Positions 47,791 through 59,599 are shown, counted from the first letter of the stretch. The stretch is 64,000 nt of DNA from Capillidium heterosporum (GCA_016630905.1 WBMQ01000008.1:1550001-1614000), one strand, 5' to 3'. Notes: a model not told the origin generated them from the letters alone. Numbers and translations: made by a program.

Positions 47791-49131
47791 TATAAAAAAA
47801 TACTTTTAATTAGCTGTAGCTTCACTTAATAACTAAAATTCAGTTTTATATTTTAGACACATAGATTACCAGTTTGGCATCAATCCTAGTAATGCTAAAA
47901 ATTCTTTTTTCTTTAGCATAAATTAAGTATTTATTTAGCATTGACTGTCTTTTAATCAGCTTTAGTATTTTTTGGATTAATGAAAAATGCTTAGAAAATA
48001 AGAGAAATAGTATTACTAATAGATTAAGAAAAATTTCAATTACTAGTACTCAAAGTACTAACTACTAAGAACAAGTCACCTATATAAGACTTATAGTAAA
48101 CTTAGTAATAGGTTAAGTTATATTTAAATAAACATATTAAATCATTTAATATTTCTTCTGCTATTAGTATAGTATAAACTTCTTGTATAATATAATATAA
48201 AACTGATAATTGACATCCTTCTATAATAGAAAGTTGTACTGATCTAAACCAAATAATAAAACTAAACCAAATTAATCTAAACTAAACCCTAGAATTTTTC
48301 TAAACCAATAAACCTAACTATAAGAAAATATTTCTAAATCAGCTATAGTTTTACCTATAAACTGAATTTAAGTCTAAAAATGCCTTTATAATAGAAATTA
48401 AGTAATCAATTCTGCAGTCACTATGTCTCATTTCTTACACTTCTTAAAGATTATAATTATCTTTCAGAAAAACTAAATAAGTATCTAAAATATTTACTAC
48501 TAAAGATAGATTACCTATATAAGGCCTATAGTAAACTTAGTAGTAAGTTAAGTAATTATTAAATAAATGTATTAAACATTTGATATTTTTCTTCTATTAT
48601 TAGCATAGTATAGACTTTTTGTATAGTATAACTGAAAACTAATAATTTACATTTTTCTAAAACTAAAAGTTGTATTGACCTAATCTGAATAAACAACCTA
48701 AACTAAACCAAATCTGAAAATTTAAGCTAAACAATGGATTTGACTACATTTTTTAGTCTTATAGCTATAATTAAAGTAGTCCTGTCTGTTTACTACTTCT
48801 AGATCCAACTTTAGGCATAATTATCCTTTTTGTATAACTTTTATGTCAACTTCCTTAGCTTTTATAAAGTATTGGTTACTATGACTACTTGGTTGACTCT
48901 TACTAGTAAGTGTTTTTTGTAGACATTTCCTAATATTAACTATGCTTTTTAGCTTAATAGCTACCCTTAAAGTATTACTATTTATCTACCATTTTTGGAT
49001 TAGGCTACAAGTACAAGCTTTTTTCTTATATAGCCTTATAGTCAATATTCTTAGCCTTTATAAAGTTTTAGCTATTATTGTTTTTTAGCTAATCTTAGCT
49101 AGTAAGTATTTTTTATAAATGTTTTCTAATA
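47791..49131 (+). mobile_element. C LTR inserted in the B terminal hairpin
   Basis: The flanks CTCTA and CCCTA (one C/T transition apart) fall exactly in the CCCTG/A loop of the B terminal inverted repeat. It hosts the E copy at 48319-48936. Net length about 720 bp. Confidence 0.75.
48319..48936 (+). mobile_element. E LTR nested in C
   Basis: 618 bp; flanks CTAAC and TTAAC differ by one C/T transition. The host C resumes after it. It carries the E version of the U5 ORF (starting MDLTTFFSLIA, later TAG stop). Confidence 0.8.
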
Positions 49132-49215
49132 CCCTAGTTGTTACAATTTTTAATATAAGGTTATTAACCTATTTTTTTATACACTACACTATTTTTTTCT
49201 TTTACTAATCTTTAA

Positions 49216-50099
49216 TGTCAACTTAGCTCTTAGGCTAAGTTGGGTGTCAAACATTGGAACATTAATTTTTCATAAGAAACCTACGATTTGGCTACTACTG
49301 GACAGAGCATTTTGGGATGATATAGTTACATATTCATCCCTGCGCTTTGAAATACCTACCATTCATTAGTATACATTCTAACTAATAGTAAAGTGCTCAA
49401 ATTACCTAAGACCGATTTCTATTGAGAAGGTAAGTTTGGGATTTTGGACTTAATGCCGGATTTCTCTGATAGTTGACTTGCAGAGAAAGTGAATCCAAAA
49501 TGTGGAAGCAGACAGCAGTAATTAGGATAGTGACTCTCCAGTTCATTAAGAAAAGAGTTCACTAACAAGCCTCCAAATTATGCCTTGTTTCGGATCTACC
49601 ATATAAAGAGGAGAAAAAGAGGAGACAGAGAGAAAAAATAGACAGAGAGAGAAAAGAGAGAGAGGATAAGAAGAGGACAAAAACGGGAAACAGACCACCA
49701 AACAAGAAGAAACAGATAGGAGGACAAAAAGGACAGTGAAAGAACAAGAGGGAAAGAAAAAGAGTTTCTGGATCGCTTTCATCAATAGAGGAAAAGAGAG
49801 TTTCTGAGTCGGTTTATCAGAATTGTTTGGGACCTTTCTTTTGAGTTTGCCCTAATTGTAGATTAAGTTTGGGTTAGGTTGATTATAATGTTTTAAGGGT
49901 TCCTAACCAGAAGTGTTGCAAGAATAAAGCTTTTATATTGGATTTAATTGTAGAGCAGTTGCCACATCTATATTAGTCAGCCCACAACACAATACACATG
50001 TCACGTCCTATGCTGAAGGACTCACCAAGTTTGGCCAAACCCACTCAACTGGAAGTCTGAGCCAGTAGTCAAACACTCAGCAAGGGCAACCAGCCAACA
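49216..50099 (+). mobile_element. Well-preserved A1 solo LTR with TSD TTTAA
   Basis: 884 bp from TGTCAACTTAGCTC to AGCCAACA, flanked by TTTAA at 49211-49215 and 50100-50104. It contains a CATATAAAGAGG promoter-like box followed by a long purine-rich tract, and an AGAATAAAGC polyadenylation-like signal (about 49920). Confidence 0.92.
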
Positions 50100-50404
50100 T
50101 TTAATATTTCTATTTTCTATTTATATCTAGTTGTTAAATAGAAATCTGTTTTACTTATTAGTTATTCCAAGTATTTTTTCATATTCTTAGTTTTGGCTAT
50201 ATATTAGTAATTTACAGCAAGTATTGCTAAGATACCAAAAAAGTATTTAAACCTTTAAGATGCTACTAAAAACTAGTATTTTAATAATATTTTACCTTAC
50301 TATTTTCTAAATAGCTATTACTTACCTTTTGATCTTAACTATCAATTATAGTTATTATAATAATTTGATCTGTTTTCTTTACTATAGCTGTTTCTAATAG
50401 CCTA

Positions 50405-51124
50405 TGTTAGGAAATGTCTACAAGGAACATTTATTAGCTAAGGTTAGCTAAGAATTAATAGTAGTTAGAACTTTATAAAAGCTAAGAATATTGACTATAA
50501 AGCTATATAAAAAGAAGGCTTATGCTTATAGCCTAATCTAGAAATGGTGGGCAAACAGGAATACTCTAAGGGTAGCTATTAGACTAAAAAGTATAGTTAG
50601 GTTTATTGGTTTAGGAGGGTTCTAGGATTTAGTTCAGATCAATTCAGTTTAGTTTTATTGTTTAGTTTAGATCAGTGCAACTCTTTACTACAGAGGGATG
50701 CCGATTATCAGTTCTATATTATACTATACAAGGAGCCTATACTATACTAATAGCAGAAGAAATATTAAATAATTTAATATGTTTATTTAAATATAACTTA
50801 ACCTACTACTAAGTTCACTGTGGGCCTTATATAGGTGACTTGTCCTTAGTAGTTGGTCCTTTGAGTACTAGTAATTGACATTTTTCCTAATCCATTAGTA
50901 AAACTATTCCTCTTGTTTTCTGGGCATTTGTCATTAACCTAAGAAATGCTAAGGCTGATTTAGAGACAGTTAATGCTAAATAAAACACTTAATTCATGCT
51001 AAAGAGAAAAGAACTTCTAGCATTGCTAGGATTGATGCCAAACTGGTAATCTATGTGTCCAGAATGTAAAACTGAATTCTAGTTATTAAGTGAAGCTACA
51101 GCTAATTAAAAGAATTTCCTTACA
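50405..51124 (-). mobile_element. C LTR without target duplication
   Basis: Intact ends (TGTTAGGAAATG and TTCCTTACA), 720 bp, but flanks are GCCTA and ATTTG. The left neighbour is B and the right neighbour is an A fragment. Confidence 0.8.
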
Positions 51125-51442
51125 ATTTGATATTTAATATATAGCTTTTTTAAAAAGCTAAGTTATAGAGTAATCATCAATTTATATTATTTTTCATAGT
51201 TAGCTTATATTTATACTATGTTCCAACAATATGCTTTAGGTTATAAACTTTATCTTTCACTAAAAACTTACTTTAATTATTAGATAACTAGTTTTACTAT
51301 ACTAATTAGCTGTACAAATCATTAAATCTAAACTTTAAAGGTAGACTACTACAATCAGAATATATATCTACCTCTTTGTAAAAGAAATATCTACTTATAT
51401 ATTAGTAAGTTATGATTATTCCCAAAGCTATGATATATATAT
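51125..51442 (+). mobile_element. Partial A2 LTR joined to an A3 terminus
   Basis: Begins with a few bases of A3 U3 end in minus orientation, then continues as A2 in plus orientation from TTATAGAGTAATC. The switch lies inside the terminal hairpin sequence common to A LTRs. Confidence 0.5.
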
Positions 51443-52099
51443 TGTCAACTTAGCTCTTCAGCTAAGTTGTAGAGTAATCATCAATTTATATTATTTTTCA
51501 TAGTTAGCTTACATTTTATACTATGTCCTGACAATGTGCTTCGGGTTATAAACTTTATCTCTCACTAAAGACTCACTTTAATCACCAGATGACCAGTTCT
51601 ACCATACTAATTAGCTGTACAAATCATTGGATCTGAACTTCAAGGGTAGACTACTGCAACCAGAACACATGTCTACCCCTTTGCAGAAGAAATACCCACT
51701 TACATATTGGTAAGTTATGACTATCCCCAAAGCTATGATATATATATCATACCTTTCAGACAGGAAAAAAGGAGGTTTTTTTCAGAGGATTAAGGAATTG
51801 GAGAACACAAAGAATTTTGGTATTTTGTGGTTTGAGGTCTTGAAGGTTCTAAGATTGTATATTGAGTTGGATTAGTTTTATTAAACATCAAAAGGTTCTT
51901 AGTCAGTGGTTTTTCAGGGATTGAGAATTTTTAGTACTTTCATTAGTTGTAGAGAAATCAACTGTATCTATATTAGTCAGCCTACAACATGATACATATA
52001 TTATGTTCCATGCCGAAGGACTTACTAAGTTTGGCCAAACCCAATCAACTAGAAGTCCTAGCTAGTAGTCAGACACTTAGCAAGGGCGACCAGCCAATA
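51443..52099 (+). mobile_element. Well-preserved A2 solo LTR with TSD TATAT
   Basis: 657 bp from TGTCAACTTAGCTC to AGCCAATA, flanked by TATAT at 51438-51442 and 52100-52104. A 30-codon U5 frame (ATG at 52010, MPKDLLSLAKPNQLEV) is open exactly to the LTR end. Confidence 0.88.
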
Positions 52100-52104
52100 T
52101 ATAT

Positions 52105-52760
52105 TATTGGCTAATTACCTTTGCTAAATATTTAACTATTAGCTAGGACTTCCAGTTGATTGGGTTTGGCCAAACTTAGTAAGTTCTTTAGTATGAAATG
52201 TAATATATGTATCATGTTGTAGGCTGACTAATATAGATACAGTTGATTCCTCTACAACTAATGAAAGTACTAAAAATTCTCAACCTCTGAAAAACTACTG
52301 GCTAAGAACCTTTAAATGTTTAATAAAACTAATTTAACTTAATATATAATCTTAGAACCTTAAAGACCTCAAACTACAAAATATCAAAATCTTCTATGTT
52401 TTTAAAATCCTTTATCTCTAGAAAACCTCTTTCTTCTTCATGTATAAAAGGTATGATATATATATTATAGCTTTGGGGATAGTCATAACTTACTGATATG
52501 TAAGTGGATATTTCTTTTATAAAAAGGTAGACATATATTTTAGTTGTAGTAATCTACCTTTAAAGTTTAGATTTAATGATTTGTACAGCTAATTAGTATA
52601 GTAGAACTGGTCATCTAATAATTAAAGTAAGTCTTCAGTGAGAGATAAAGTTTATAACTTAAAGCACATTGTTGGGATATAGTATAAAATGTAAGTTAAC
52701 TATGAAAAATAATATAAATTGATAATTACTTTACAATTCAGCTAAAGAGCTAAGTTAATA
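52105..52760 (-). mobile_element. A2 LTR in minus orientation
   Basis: 656 bp, from TATTGGCTAATT to a decayed GTTGACA. No matching target duplication. More decayed than its left neighbour. Confidence 0.72.
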
Positions 52761-53031
52761 AATAGTAAGAATTATTAATAGATAATAAAAAGTAAAAAAT
52801 CAGGAGGATTAAACTATATAGAAATACTATACTAAAACAGAGAAATAAGTAAAAAAATAAAATTAAGCTATTATAATAACTATAGCTAAAAAGTAAAATA
52901 AATAATAGCTATTAAAAAATAATAAGATATAATATTGTTAAAATATAAGCTTTTAGTAGTACTTTAGAGGTTTAAATACTCTTTTGGTATTTTGGTAATA
53001 CTTGCTAAATATTAGAATTTTTATAAGAAAT
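52761..53031 (-). mobile_element. B LTR fragment, decayed
   Basis: Matches the middle of B around its promoter (TTTAAATACTCTTTTGGTAT) on the minus strand. Confidence 0.5.
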
Positions 53032-53611
53032 TTTTTTTAATTAGCTATAACTTTATTTAATAACTAAAATTTAGTTTTATATTCTAAACTTATAGATTAT
53101 CAATTTGGTACCAATCCTAATAATGCTAAAAGTTCTTTTTTCTTTAGCATGAATTAAGCATTTTATTTAGCATTAACTGTTTTTAAATTAACTTTGGTAT
53201 TTTTTAGATTAATAATAAATATCTAAAAAACAAAAAAATAATATTACTAATAAATTAGGAAAAATAGCAATTACTAGTATTTTAAGTACTAACTACTAAA
53301 GATAAGTTACCTATATAAGGCTTATAGTAAACTTAGTAGTAGGAAGTTATTATTAAATAAATGTATTAAACATTTGATATTTCTTTTGCTATTGGCATAG
53401 TATAGACTTTCTTCATAGTATAATGTAGAACTGATAATCGGCATCTCTTTACAATAAAAAGTTGCACTGATCTGAACCAAATAATAAAACTAAACCAAAT
53501 CGATCTGAACTAAACCCTAAAACCTTCCTGAACTAATGAACCCAACTGTGCTTCTTAGCCTAATAGCTACCTTTAAAGTATTCCTATCTACTTATCATCT
53601 CTGAATTAGGT
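53032..53611 (+). mobile_element. C LTR truncated by A1
   Basis: Aligns with C from its start to TCTCTGAATTAGG and is then cut by the A1 LTR. The remaining 140 bp of C do not resume on the other side. Confidence 0.7.
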
Positions 53612-54496
53612 TGTCAACTTAGCTCTTAGGCTAAGTTGGGTATTGAATATTAAAACATTCATTTTTCATAAGAAACCTATAATTTGGCTATTACTAAACA
53701 GAGTATTTTGGGATAATACAGTTATATATTCATCCCTGTGCTTTGAAATACCTACCATTCATTAGTATACATTCTAACTAATAGTGAAGTGCTCAAATTA
53801 CCTAAGACCAATTTCTATTGAGAAGATAAGTTTGGGATTTTGGACTTAATGCCTGGATTTCTCTGATGGTTGACTTGCAGAGAAAGTGAATCCAAAATGC
53901 AGAGGCAGACAGCAGTAATTAGGATAGTGACTCTCCAGTTCATTAAGAAAAGAGTTCACTGACAAGCCTCCAAATTATGCCTTGTTTTGGATCTACCATA
54001 TAAAGAGAAGAAAAAGAGGAGACAGAGAGAAAAAATAGACAGAGAGAGAAAAGAGAGAGAGGATAAGAAAAGGACAAAAACAGGAAACAGACCACTAAAC
54101 AAGAAGAAACAGATAGGAGGACAAAAAGGATGGTGAAAGAACAAGAGGGAAAGAAAAAGAGTTTCTGGATCGCTTTCATCAATAGAGGAAAAGAGAGTTT
54201 CTGAGTTGGTTTATCAGAATTGTTTGGGACCTTTCTTTTGAGTTTGCCCTAATTGTAGATTAAGTTTGGGTTAGGTTGATTATAACGTTTTAAGGGTTCC
54301 TAACTAGAAGTGTTGCAAGAATAAAGCTTTTATATTGGATTTAATTGTAGGGCAGTTGCCACATCTATATTAGTCAGCCTACAATATGATACACATGTCA
54401 TGTCCCATGCCAAAGGACTCACCAAGTTTGGCCAAACCTACTTGACTAGAAGTCTGAGCCAGTAGTCAAACACTCAGCAAGAGCAATCAGCCAACA
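53612..54496 (+). mobile_element. A1 solo LTR without target duplication (recombinant)
   Basis: 885 bp, nearly identical to 49216-50099, with intact ends. Flanks are TAGGT and TTTCT; left is the inside of a C LTR and right the inside of an E LTR. Confidence 0.9.
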
Positions 54497-54686
54497 TTTC
54501 TTAAAAATTATGATTATCTTTTAGAAAAACTAAATAAGTTATAATACTAAAGTTTAGATAAATACTAATTACCTAGTATTTAGAATATTTATTACTAAAG
54601 ACAAGTTACTTATATAAAGCTTATAGTAAACTTAGTAGTAGGTTAAGTAATTATTAAATAAACATATTAAACATTTAATATTTTTT

Positions 54687-55897
54687 TATTAAGAAATATC
54701 TATCAAAAATACTTACTAGCAAAAGTTAACTAAGTAGTAATAGTAGCTAGTACTTTATAAAAGCTAAGAAAGTTAACCTAAAGGTTATATAAAAAGGATA
54801 ATCATATCTAAAGTTGGATTCAGAAGTAGTAAGTAGATAGGGCTACTCTAACTATAGCTATAAGACTAAGAAATGTAGTTAAATTCATTGTTTAGCTTAA
54901 GTTTTTAGATTTAGTTTAGTTTAGATTGTTGATTTAGGTCAAGTTAATATAATTCTTAATCTTAGAAGGATACAAATTATTATTTCTCAATTATACTATG
55001 TAGGAAGTCTATACTATGCTAATAGCAAAAAAAATATTAAATTTTTACTATATTTATTTAATAATTACTTAATTTACTACTAAGTTTACTATAGGCCTTA
55101 TATAGATAACTTGTCTTTAATAGTTAATATTTTATGTCAACTTAGCTTTTCAGAGAAGTTGTATATTGAACATCAGATCATTTTTCACAATAAGTTATCT
55201 TTCACAAACAATTTACTTTAAACCATTTGTATCACACCAATCAACCCTCAATATATCTAACCCTATTTAAAATTAACTATCCTTTTAAAGTACGAATGAT
55301 TGGGTCTTAACTTAATGATGGAATACTACAACAAAAATGCATACCTACCCCTTGTTAGAGAAGAATCCACTTACAGAATGCCAAATTAGGACTATCTTCC
55401 AAATTACAATATATATATCAAAGATGGAAGATAAGAAAAGGAAGGATTCTTTTGGGAAAGAAGTGAGAAGATTTTCAGAGGATTGAAAGGATTTTGTAAA
55501 GATTAGTCTAAATAAATAAATATTATTAGCTAGTAGTTTTACAAAGATAGAGAGTTTTAAAGATTTTCATTGGCTATAGAAGGTTCGATGTATCTAAATT
55601 AGCTAGTCCACAACACAATACACATATCATGTCCCATGCCAAAGGACTCACCAAGTTTAGCCAAACCCATTCAACTAGAAGTCCAAGCCAATGGTCAGAC
55701 ACCTGGTAAAGGCAACCAGCCAACATTCTAGATATTTATTTGGTTTTTCTGGAAGATAATTATAATTGTTAAGAAATATAAGAAATGAGATATAGTAACT
55801 GCAGAATTGATTACTTAATTTCTATTATAAAGGCATTTCTAAACTTAAATTAAGTTTATAGGTAAAACTATAGCTGATTTAGAAATATTTCCTTATA
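54687..55897 (-). mobile_element. E LTR inserted in E, split by A3
   Basis: From a decayed TGTTAGAAA to a decayed TTCCTTACA. Flanks are TTTTT on both sides, which has little weight in this AT-rich context. Confidence 0.65.
55135..55725 (+). mobile_element. Well-preserved A3 solo LTR
   Basis: 591 bp from TGTCAACTTAGC to AGCCAACA. The flanks TTTTA (55130-55134) and TTCTA (55726-55730) differ by one C/T transition. The intact E copy at 38496 has TTCTA at the same place, which confirms the duplication. A 30-codon U5 frame (ATG at 55636, MPKDSPSLAKPIQLEV) is open exactly to the LTR end. Confidence 0.87.
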
Positions 55898-56261
55898 TTT
55901 TTATTTTACTATTAGTATAGTATAGACTTTTTACATAGTATAATTAAAAACTAATAATTTATATTTCTTTAAGACTAAAAGTTGCATTAATATAACTTGA
56001 ATTAACAACCTAAACTAAACTAAATCTGAAAACTTAAGCTAAATAATAAATTTGACTATATTCCTTAGGCTTATAGCTATAGTTAAAGTAGTTTTATCTA
56101 TTTATTACTTTTAGATCCAACTCTAAGTACAATTATTCTTTTTATATAACCTTTATATTAACTTTTTTAATCTTTATAAAGTACTAACTACTATTATTAC
56201 CTAGTTAACTTCTGCTAGTAAGCATTTTTAGTAGACATTTTCTAATAATTTAATAGCTTTT

Positions 56262-56455
56262 ATATTTTATATAAAACTTTTTATTTAGTTTAGTAATTTT
56301 TAAAAACTAACTTTTAATATTCTATATAAGCTAGAAATCTATAAACTTAAAGTTATAATTTATTAAAGTTATAAATACTTTAATTTTAAAACTATAAATA
56401 TATTTTAAAATTTAATAATTTAATTTTAATAAAATAAAATGTATTTTATATAACT
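56262..56455. repeat. Repeat shared with about 26090-26320
   Basis: Decayed AT-rich sequence that continues at 57333-57386 after the A1 LTR. Element type unknown. Confidence 0.45.
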
Positions 56456-57332
56456 TGTTGGCTGGTTGCCCTTGCTGAGTGTTTGACTACTGGCTCAGAC
56501 TTCCAGTCAAGTAGGTTTGGCCAAACTTGGTGAGTCCTTTGGCATAGGAACATGACATGTGTATTGTATTGTGGGCTGACTAATATAGATGTGGCAACTG
56601 CTCTACAATTAAATCCAATATAAAAGCTTTATTCTTGCAACACTTCTGGTTAGGAACCCTTAAAACATTATAATCAACCTAACCCAAACTTAATCTACAA
56701 TTAAGGCAAACTTAAAAGAAAGGTCCCAAACAATTCTGATAAACCAACTCAGAAACTCTCTTTTCTTCTATTGATAAAAGCAATCCAGAAACTCTTTTTC
56801 TTTTCCTTTTGTTCTTTCACCATTCTTTTTGTCCTCCTATCTGTTTCTTCTTGTTTGGTGGTCTGTTTCCCATTTTTGTCCTCTTCTTATCCTCTCTCTC
56901 TTTTCTCTCTCTGTCTATCTTTTCTCTCTGTCTCTTCTTTTTCTTTTCCTCCTTTGTCCTTCTTATATGGTAGATCCAAAACAAGGCATAATTTGGAGGC
57001 TTGTCAGTGAACTCTTTTCTTAATGAACTGGAGAGTCACTATCCTAATTACTGCTATCCGCTTCCACATTTTGGATTCACTTTCTCTGCAAGTCAACCAT
57101 TAGAGAAATCCAGCATTAAGTCCAAAATCCTAAACTTACCTTTTCAATAGAAATTGGTCTTAGGTAATTTGAGCACTTCACTATTAGTTAGAATGTATAC
57201 TAATGAATGGTAGGTATTTCAAAGCACAGGGATAAATATATAACTGTATCATCCCAAAATGCTCTATCCAGTAGTAGCTAAATTGTAGGTTTCTTATGAA
57301 AAATTAATGTTCCAATGTTCAACACCCAACTT
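56456..57332 (-). mobile_element. A1 LTR missing its U3 terminus
   Basis: Starts TGTTGGCTGGTTGCC and is well preserved. It stops at CAACACCCAACTT, so the terminal hairpin arm and GTTGACA are lost into a TA-rich run. Confidence 0.85.
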
Positions 57333-57446
57333 ATATATATATATAATTTTAAGTTAATTAAAGTACTTTTTATACTTTTAATTTACTATAATACCTAAAA
57401 AGGTACTATTAGATCTAACTAATAATAATATTATAATAAAAGTATA

Positions 57447-58250
57447 TAATATATATAGAAAAGTCTTTTTAAAAATTTTAGGCTAGGCTTAAAGTAAGCT
57501 AATATAGTAGTAATCACACTAATAAAACTAAAGAAGCTTAATGCTATTACTTTAATAGCCAATACTTTAGTATTAATCTAAATACAAAGTTGGTTTATAA
57601 AGATAAATAAGACTATAGTTATAATAAAGCTAAAAAGGGTAATAATATCTATTAGGTTTTAATACTTAGTTCTATCTAATCAGCTTTAATTCTAATTTTA
57701 AATGATTTTAATATAATGCTATTTTGTAAATCCTAAGCTAATTTTAAGCTATCCTTAATTCAATGCTATCTTATATATTAACTTTAGGCTACTTTAAGTT
57801 AGCAATATTCTAGTTTAACTTTTAGCTAATTTAATAGTTATAGAAAATTAGCTCTAATAATATGTAATAATTATAATAAGTAGAAATGAAAATATTTATT
57901 ATAAAATAATCATTTATCAAAAAGTTATATAAGTTAAAAGGGTTTATATAAGGGTAGAAAATAAAAATAATAGGATAACAAAGATGCTAATAACTAGTAC
58001 TTTATTAGGTAGATGATTTGTATCTATTATATTTTAAAGGTAAACTAGAAGAATCCATTTGTAATATGTTATAGCCTAATATAATAATTGTTATTTAGTT
58101 TAAATAGAGACTTTGCCCTTTTATAATTAATTATTAAATAACTAAAACCTAATTTATTACAAGGTTAATAATAGTATTAAAACTAGATTTTATATAGCTA
58201 AAAGAGTTATCAAGCTGATTTTCTAAAGAAACTATTTAAGGGTTTGTTAT
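57447..58250 (+). repeat. F repeat, uninterrupted decayed copy
   Basis: About 0.8 kb. TATAATATA occurs at both junctions, where intact B has TATAACATG, so a duplication of about 9 bp (possibly 8) is likely. Such a length would fit Mutator-like (9 bp) or hAT (8 bp) elements rather than an LTR element. No clear terminal inverted repeat or coding frame. Confidence 0.5.
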
Positions 58251-58458
58251 AATATAAAAGGTTAGAATAGTAGAACTAATACTAACTATAGTATTAATAA
58301 TATAAATTACCTAAAGAAAAGTAAAAAAAGTTTAAATAAAGTAAGCTAAAAAAATATAAGAATTAAATTATATATTTATATGATTTAATAACTAAAAGAC
58401 TAATTAAAAATAATACTTTATTTATAGGTAAAACAGATTAGACTATTATAATAGTTAT

Positions 58459-59174
58459 TATAAGAAAATCCTTCTAATTAGCTATAGTTTCACTTAACTA
58501 GAATTCAGTTTTATATTCCAGACATATAGATTACCAGTTTGGCATTGATTTTAGCAATGCTAAAAGTTCTTTTCTCTTTAGCATGAATTAAGTGTTTATT
58601 TAGCATTGACAGTCTTTAAATCAATCTTGTCATTTTTAGGGTTAATAACAAATGCCCAAAAAACAAGAGGAATAATATTACTAAAGGATTAGGAAAAATG
58701 TCAATTACTAGTACTCAAAGGACCAACTACTAAGGACAAGTCACCTATATAAGACCCATGGTGAACTTAGTAGAAGGTTAAGTTATTATTAAATAAATGT
58801 ATTGAATCATTTAATATTTCTTCTACTATTGGTATAATATAGACTTTCTATATAGTATAACATAGAACTGATAATCAGCATCTTTTAATAGTAGAGAGTT
58901 GCACTAATATAAACTGAATAATAAAACTAAATTAAATTGATCTGAACTAAATCCTAAAACCCTCCTGAACCAATGAATCCAACTGTGCTTCTTAGCCTAA
59001 TAGCTACTTTTGGAGTATTCCTATCTGCCTACCATCTTTGGATTAGGCTCCAAGCACAAATCTCCTCCTTATATAACCTTATGGTCAATGTTCTTAGCCT
59101 TTATGGAGTCCTGGCTACTGTTACTTCCTGGCTAACTCCAGCTAGTGAATGTTCCTTGTGGATGTTTCCTAACA
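58459..59174 (+). mobile_element. C LTR nested in B
   Basis: 716 bp from a decayed TGTAAGG to TTTCCTAACA. The flanks GTTAT and ATTAT differ by one G/A transition, and B is continuous across the site. Confidence 0.82.
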
Positions 59175-59185
59175 ATTATAGTTAA
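58973..59185 (+). CDS. LTR-encoded membrane ORF (C U5 ORF)
   Basis: The best copy of the C-type U5 frame, 70 codons from MNPTVLLSLIATFGV. It has a hydrophobic segment over about residues 4-24, an HLWIRLQ turn and a second moderately hydrophobic stretch (about 30-55). It is open through the LTR 3' end at 59174 and stops 3 codons into the host. The same pattern is kept in the sister E LTR at 48319-48936 despite much nucleotide divergence (MDLTTFFSLIA...LSVYYFWIQL). That suggests it was once under selection as protein, probably as the start of Gag in a complete element. In this solo LTR it is not expected to make a functional product. Confidence 0.45.
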   Translation: MNPTVLLSLIATFGVFLSAYHLWIRLQAQISSLYNLMVNVLSLYGVLATVTSWLTPASECSLWMFPNNYS

Positions 59186-59599
59186 TAATTAAGATTAAAA
59201 GGTAAATAATAGCTATTTAAAAAATAATAAGGTAGAACATTATTAAAATACTAGTTTTTAATAGTATTTTAAGGGTTTAAATACCTTTTTAATATTTTAA
59301 TACTATTAGTTAGTTATTAAAGTTTTGATATTTAAGTACTATTTAATAAAATTTAAGATTTCTAAACTATAGCTAAGCTAAAAATAAAAAATAATACTTA
59401 AGAATATCTAATAAGTAAAATATATTTTTAATTAAAAGTAGTTATAAGTAGAAAATAGAAAATCATAAAAAAGTAATATACTAATAATATAAAAAAATAG
59501 ATTAATAGCCTTTTAATAGCAATTATAATAATTAGAGTTATAGATTTTTAAATTTTATTAAACTAAATAAAAAGTTTTATATAAAATATAAAAGTTATT

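Larger units (their letters stand above)
47778..50404 (+). mobile_element. B LTR hosting C (with E) and A1
   Basis: Pieces 47778-47790, 49132-49215 and 50100-50404 align in order with B. The 3' part is missing: at 50405 the sequence passes into a C LTR and the U5 of B does not resume. Confidence 0.65.
54497..56247 (+). mobile_element. E LTR truncated on the left, hosting an inverted E copy
   Basis: 54497-54686 and 55898-56247 are consecutive parts of an E LTR in plus orientation. Its first part is missing beyond the A1 junction. Confidence 0.65.
57387..59541 (-). mobile_element. B LTR hosting F and C
   Basis: Three pieces (57387-57446, 58251-58458, 59175-59541) align in order with B. Strongly decayed. 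Confidence 0.6.

Noticed and set aside
54682-55902. TTTTT as a target duplication of the inverted E LTR
   Set aside because: A T-run is expected by chance in this AT-rich host, so I give it no weight.
49546-57023. Hydrophobic Ser/Leu/Phe-rich frames of about 60-80 codons at 49546-49785, 53943-54182 and 56771-57023
   Set aside because: They are antisense to the A1 LTR and are translations of its purine/pyrimidine tract. They are conserved only because the LTR copies are nearly identical.
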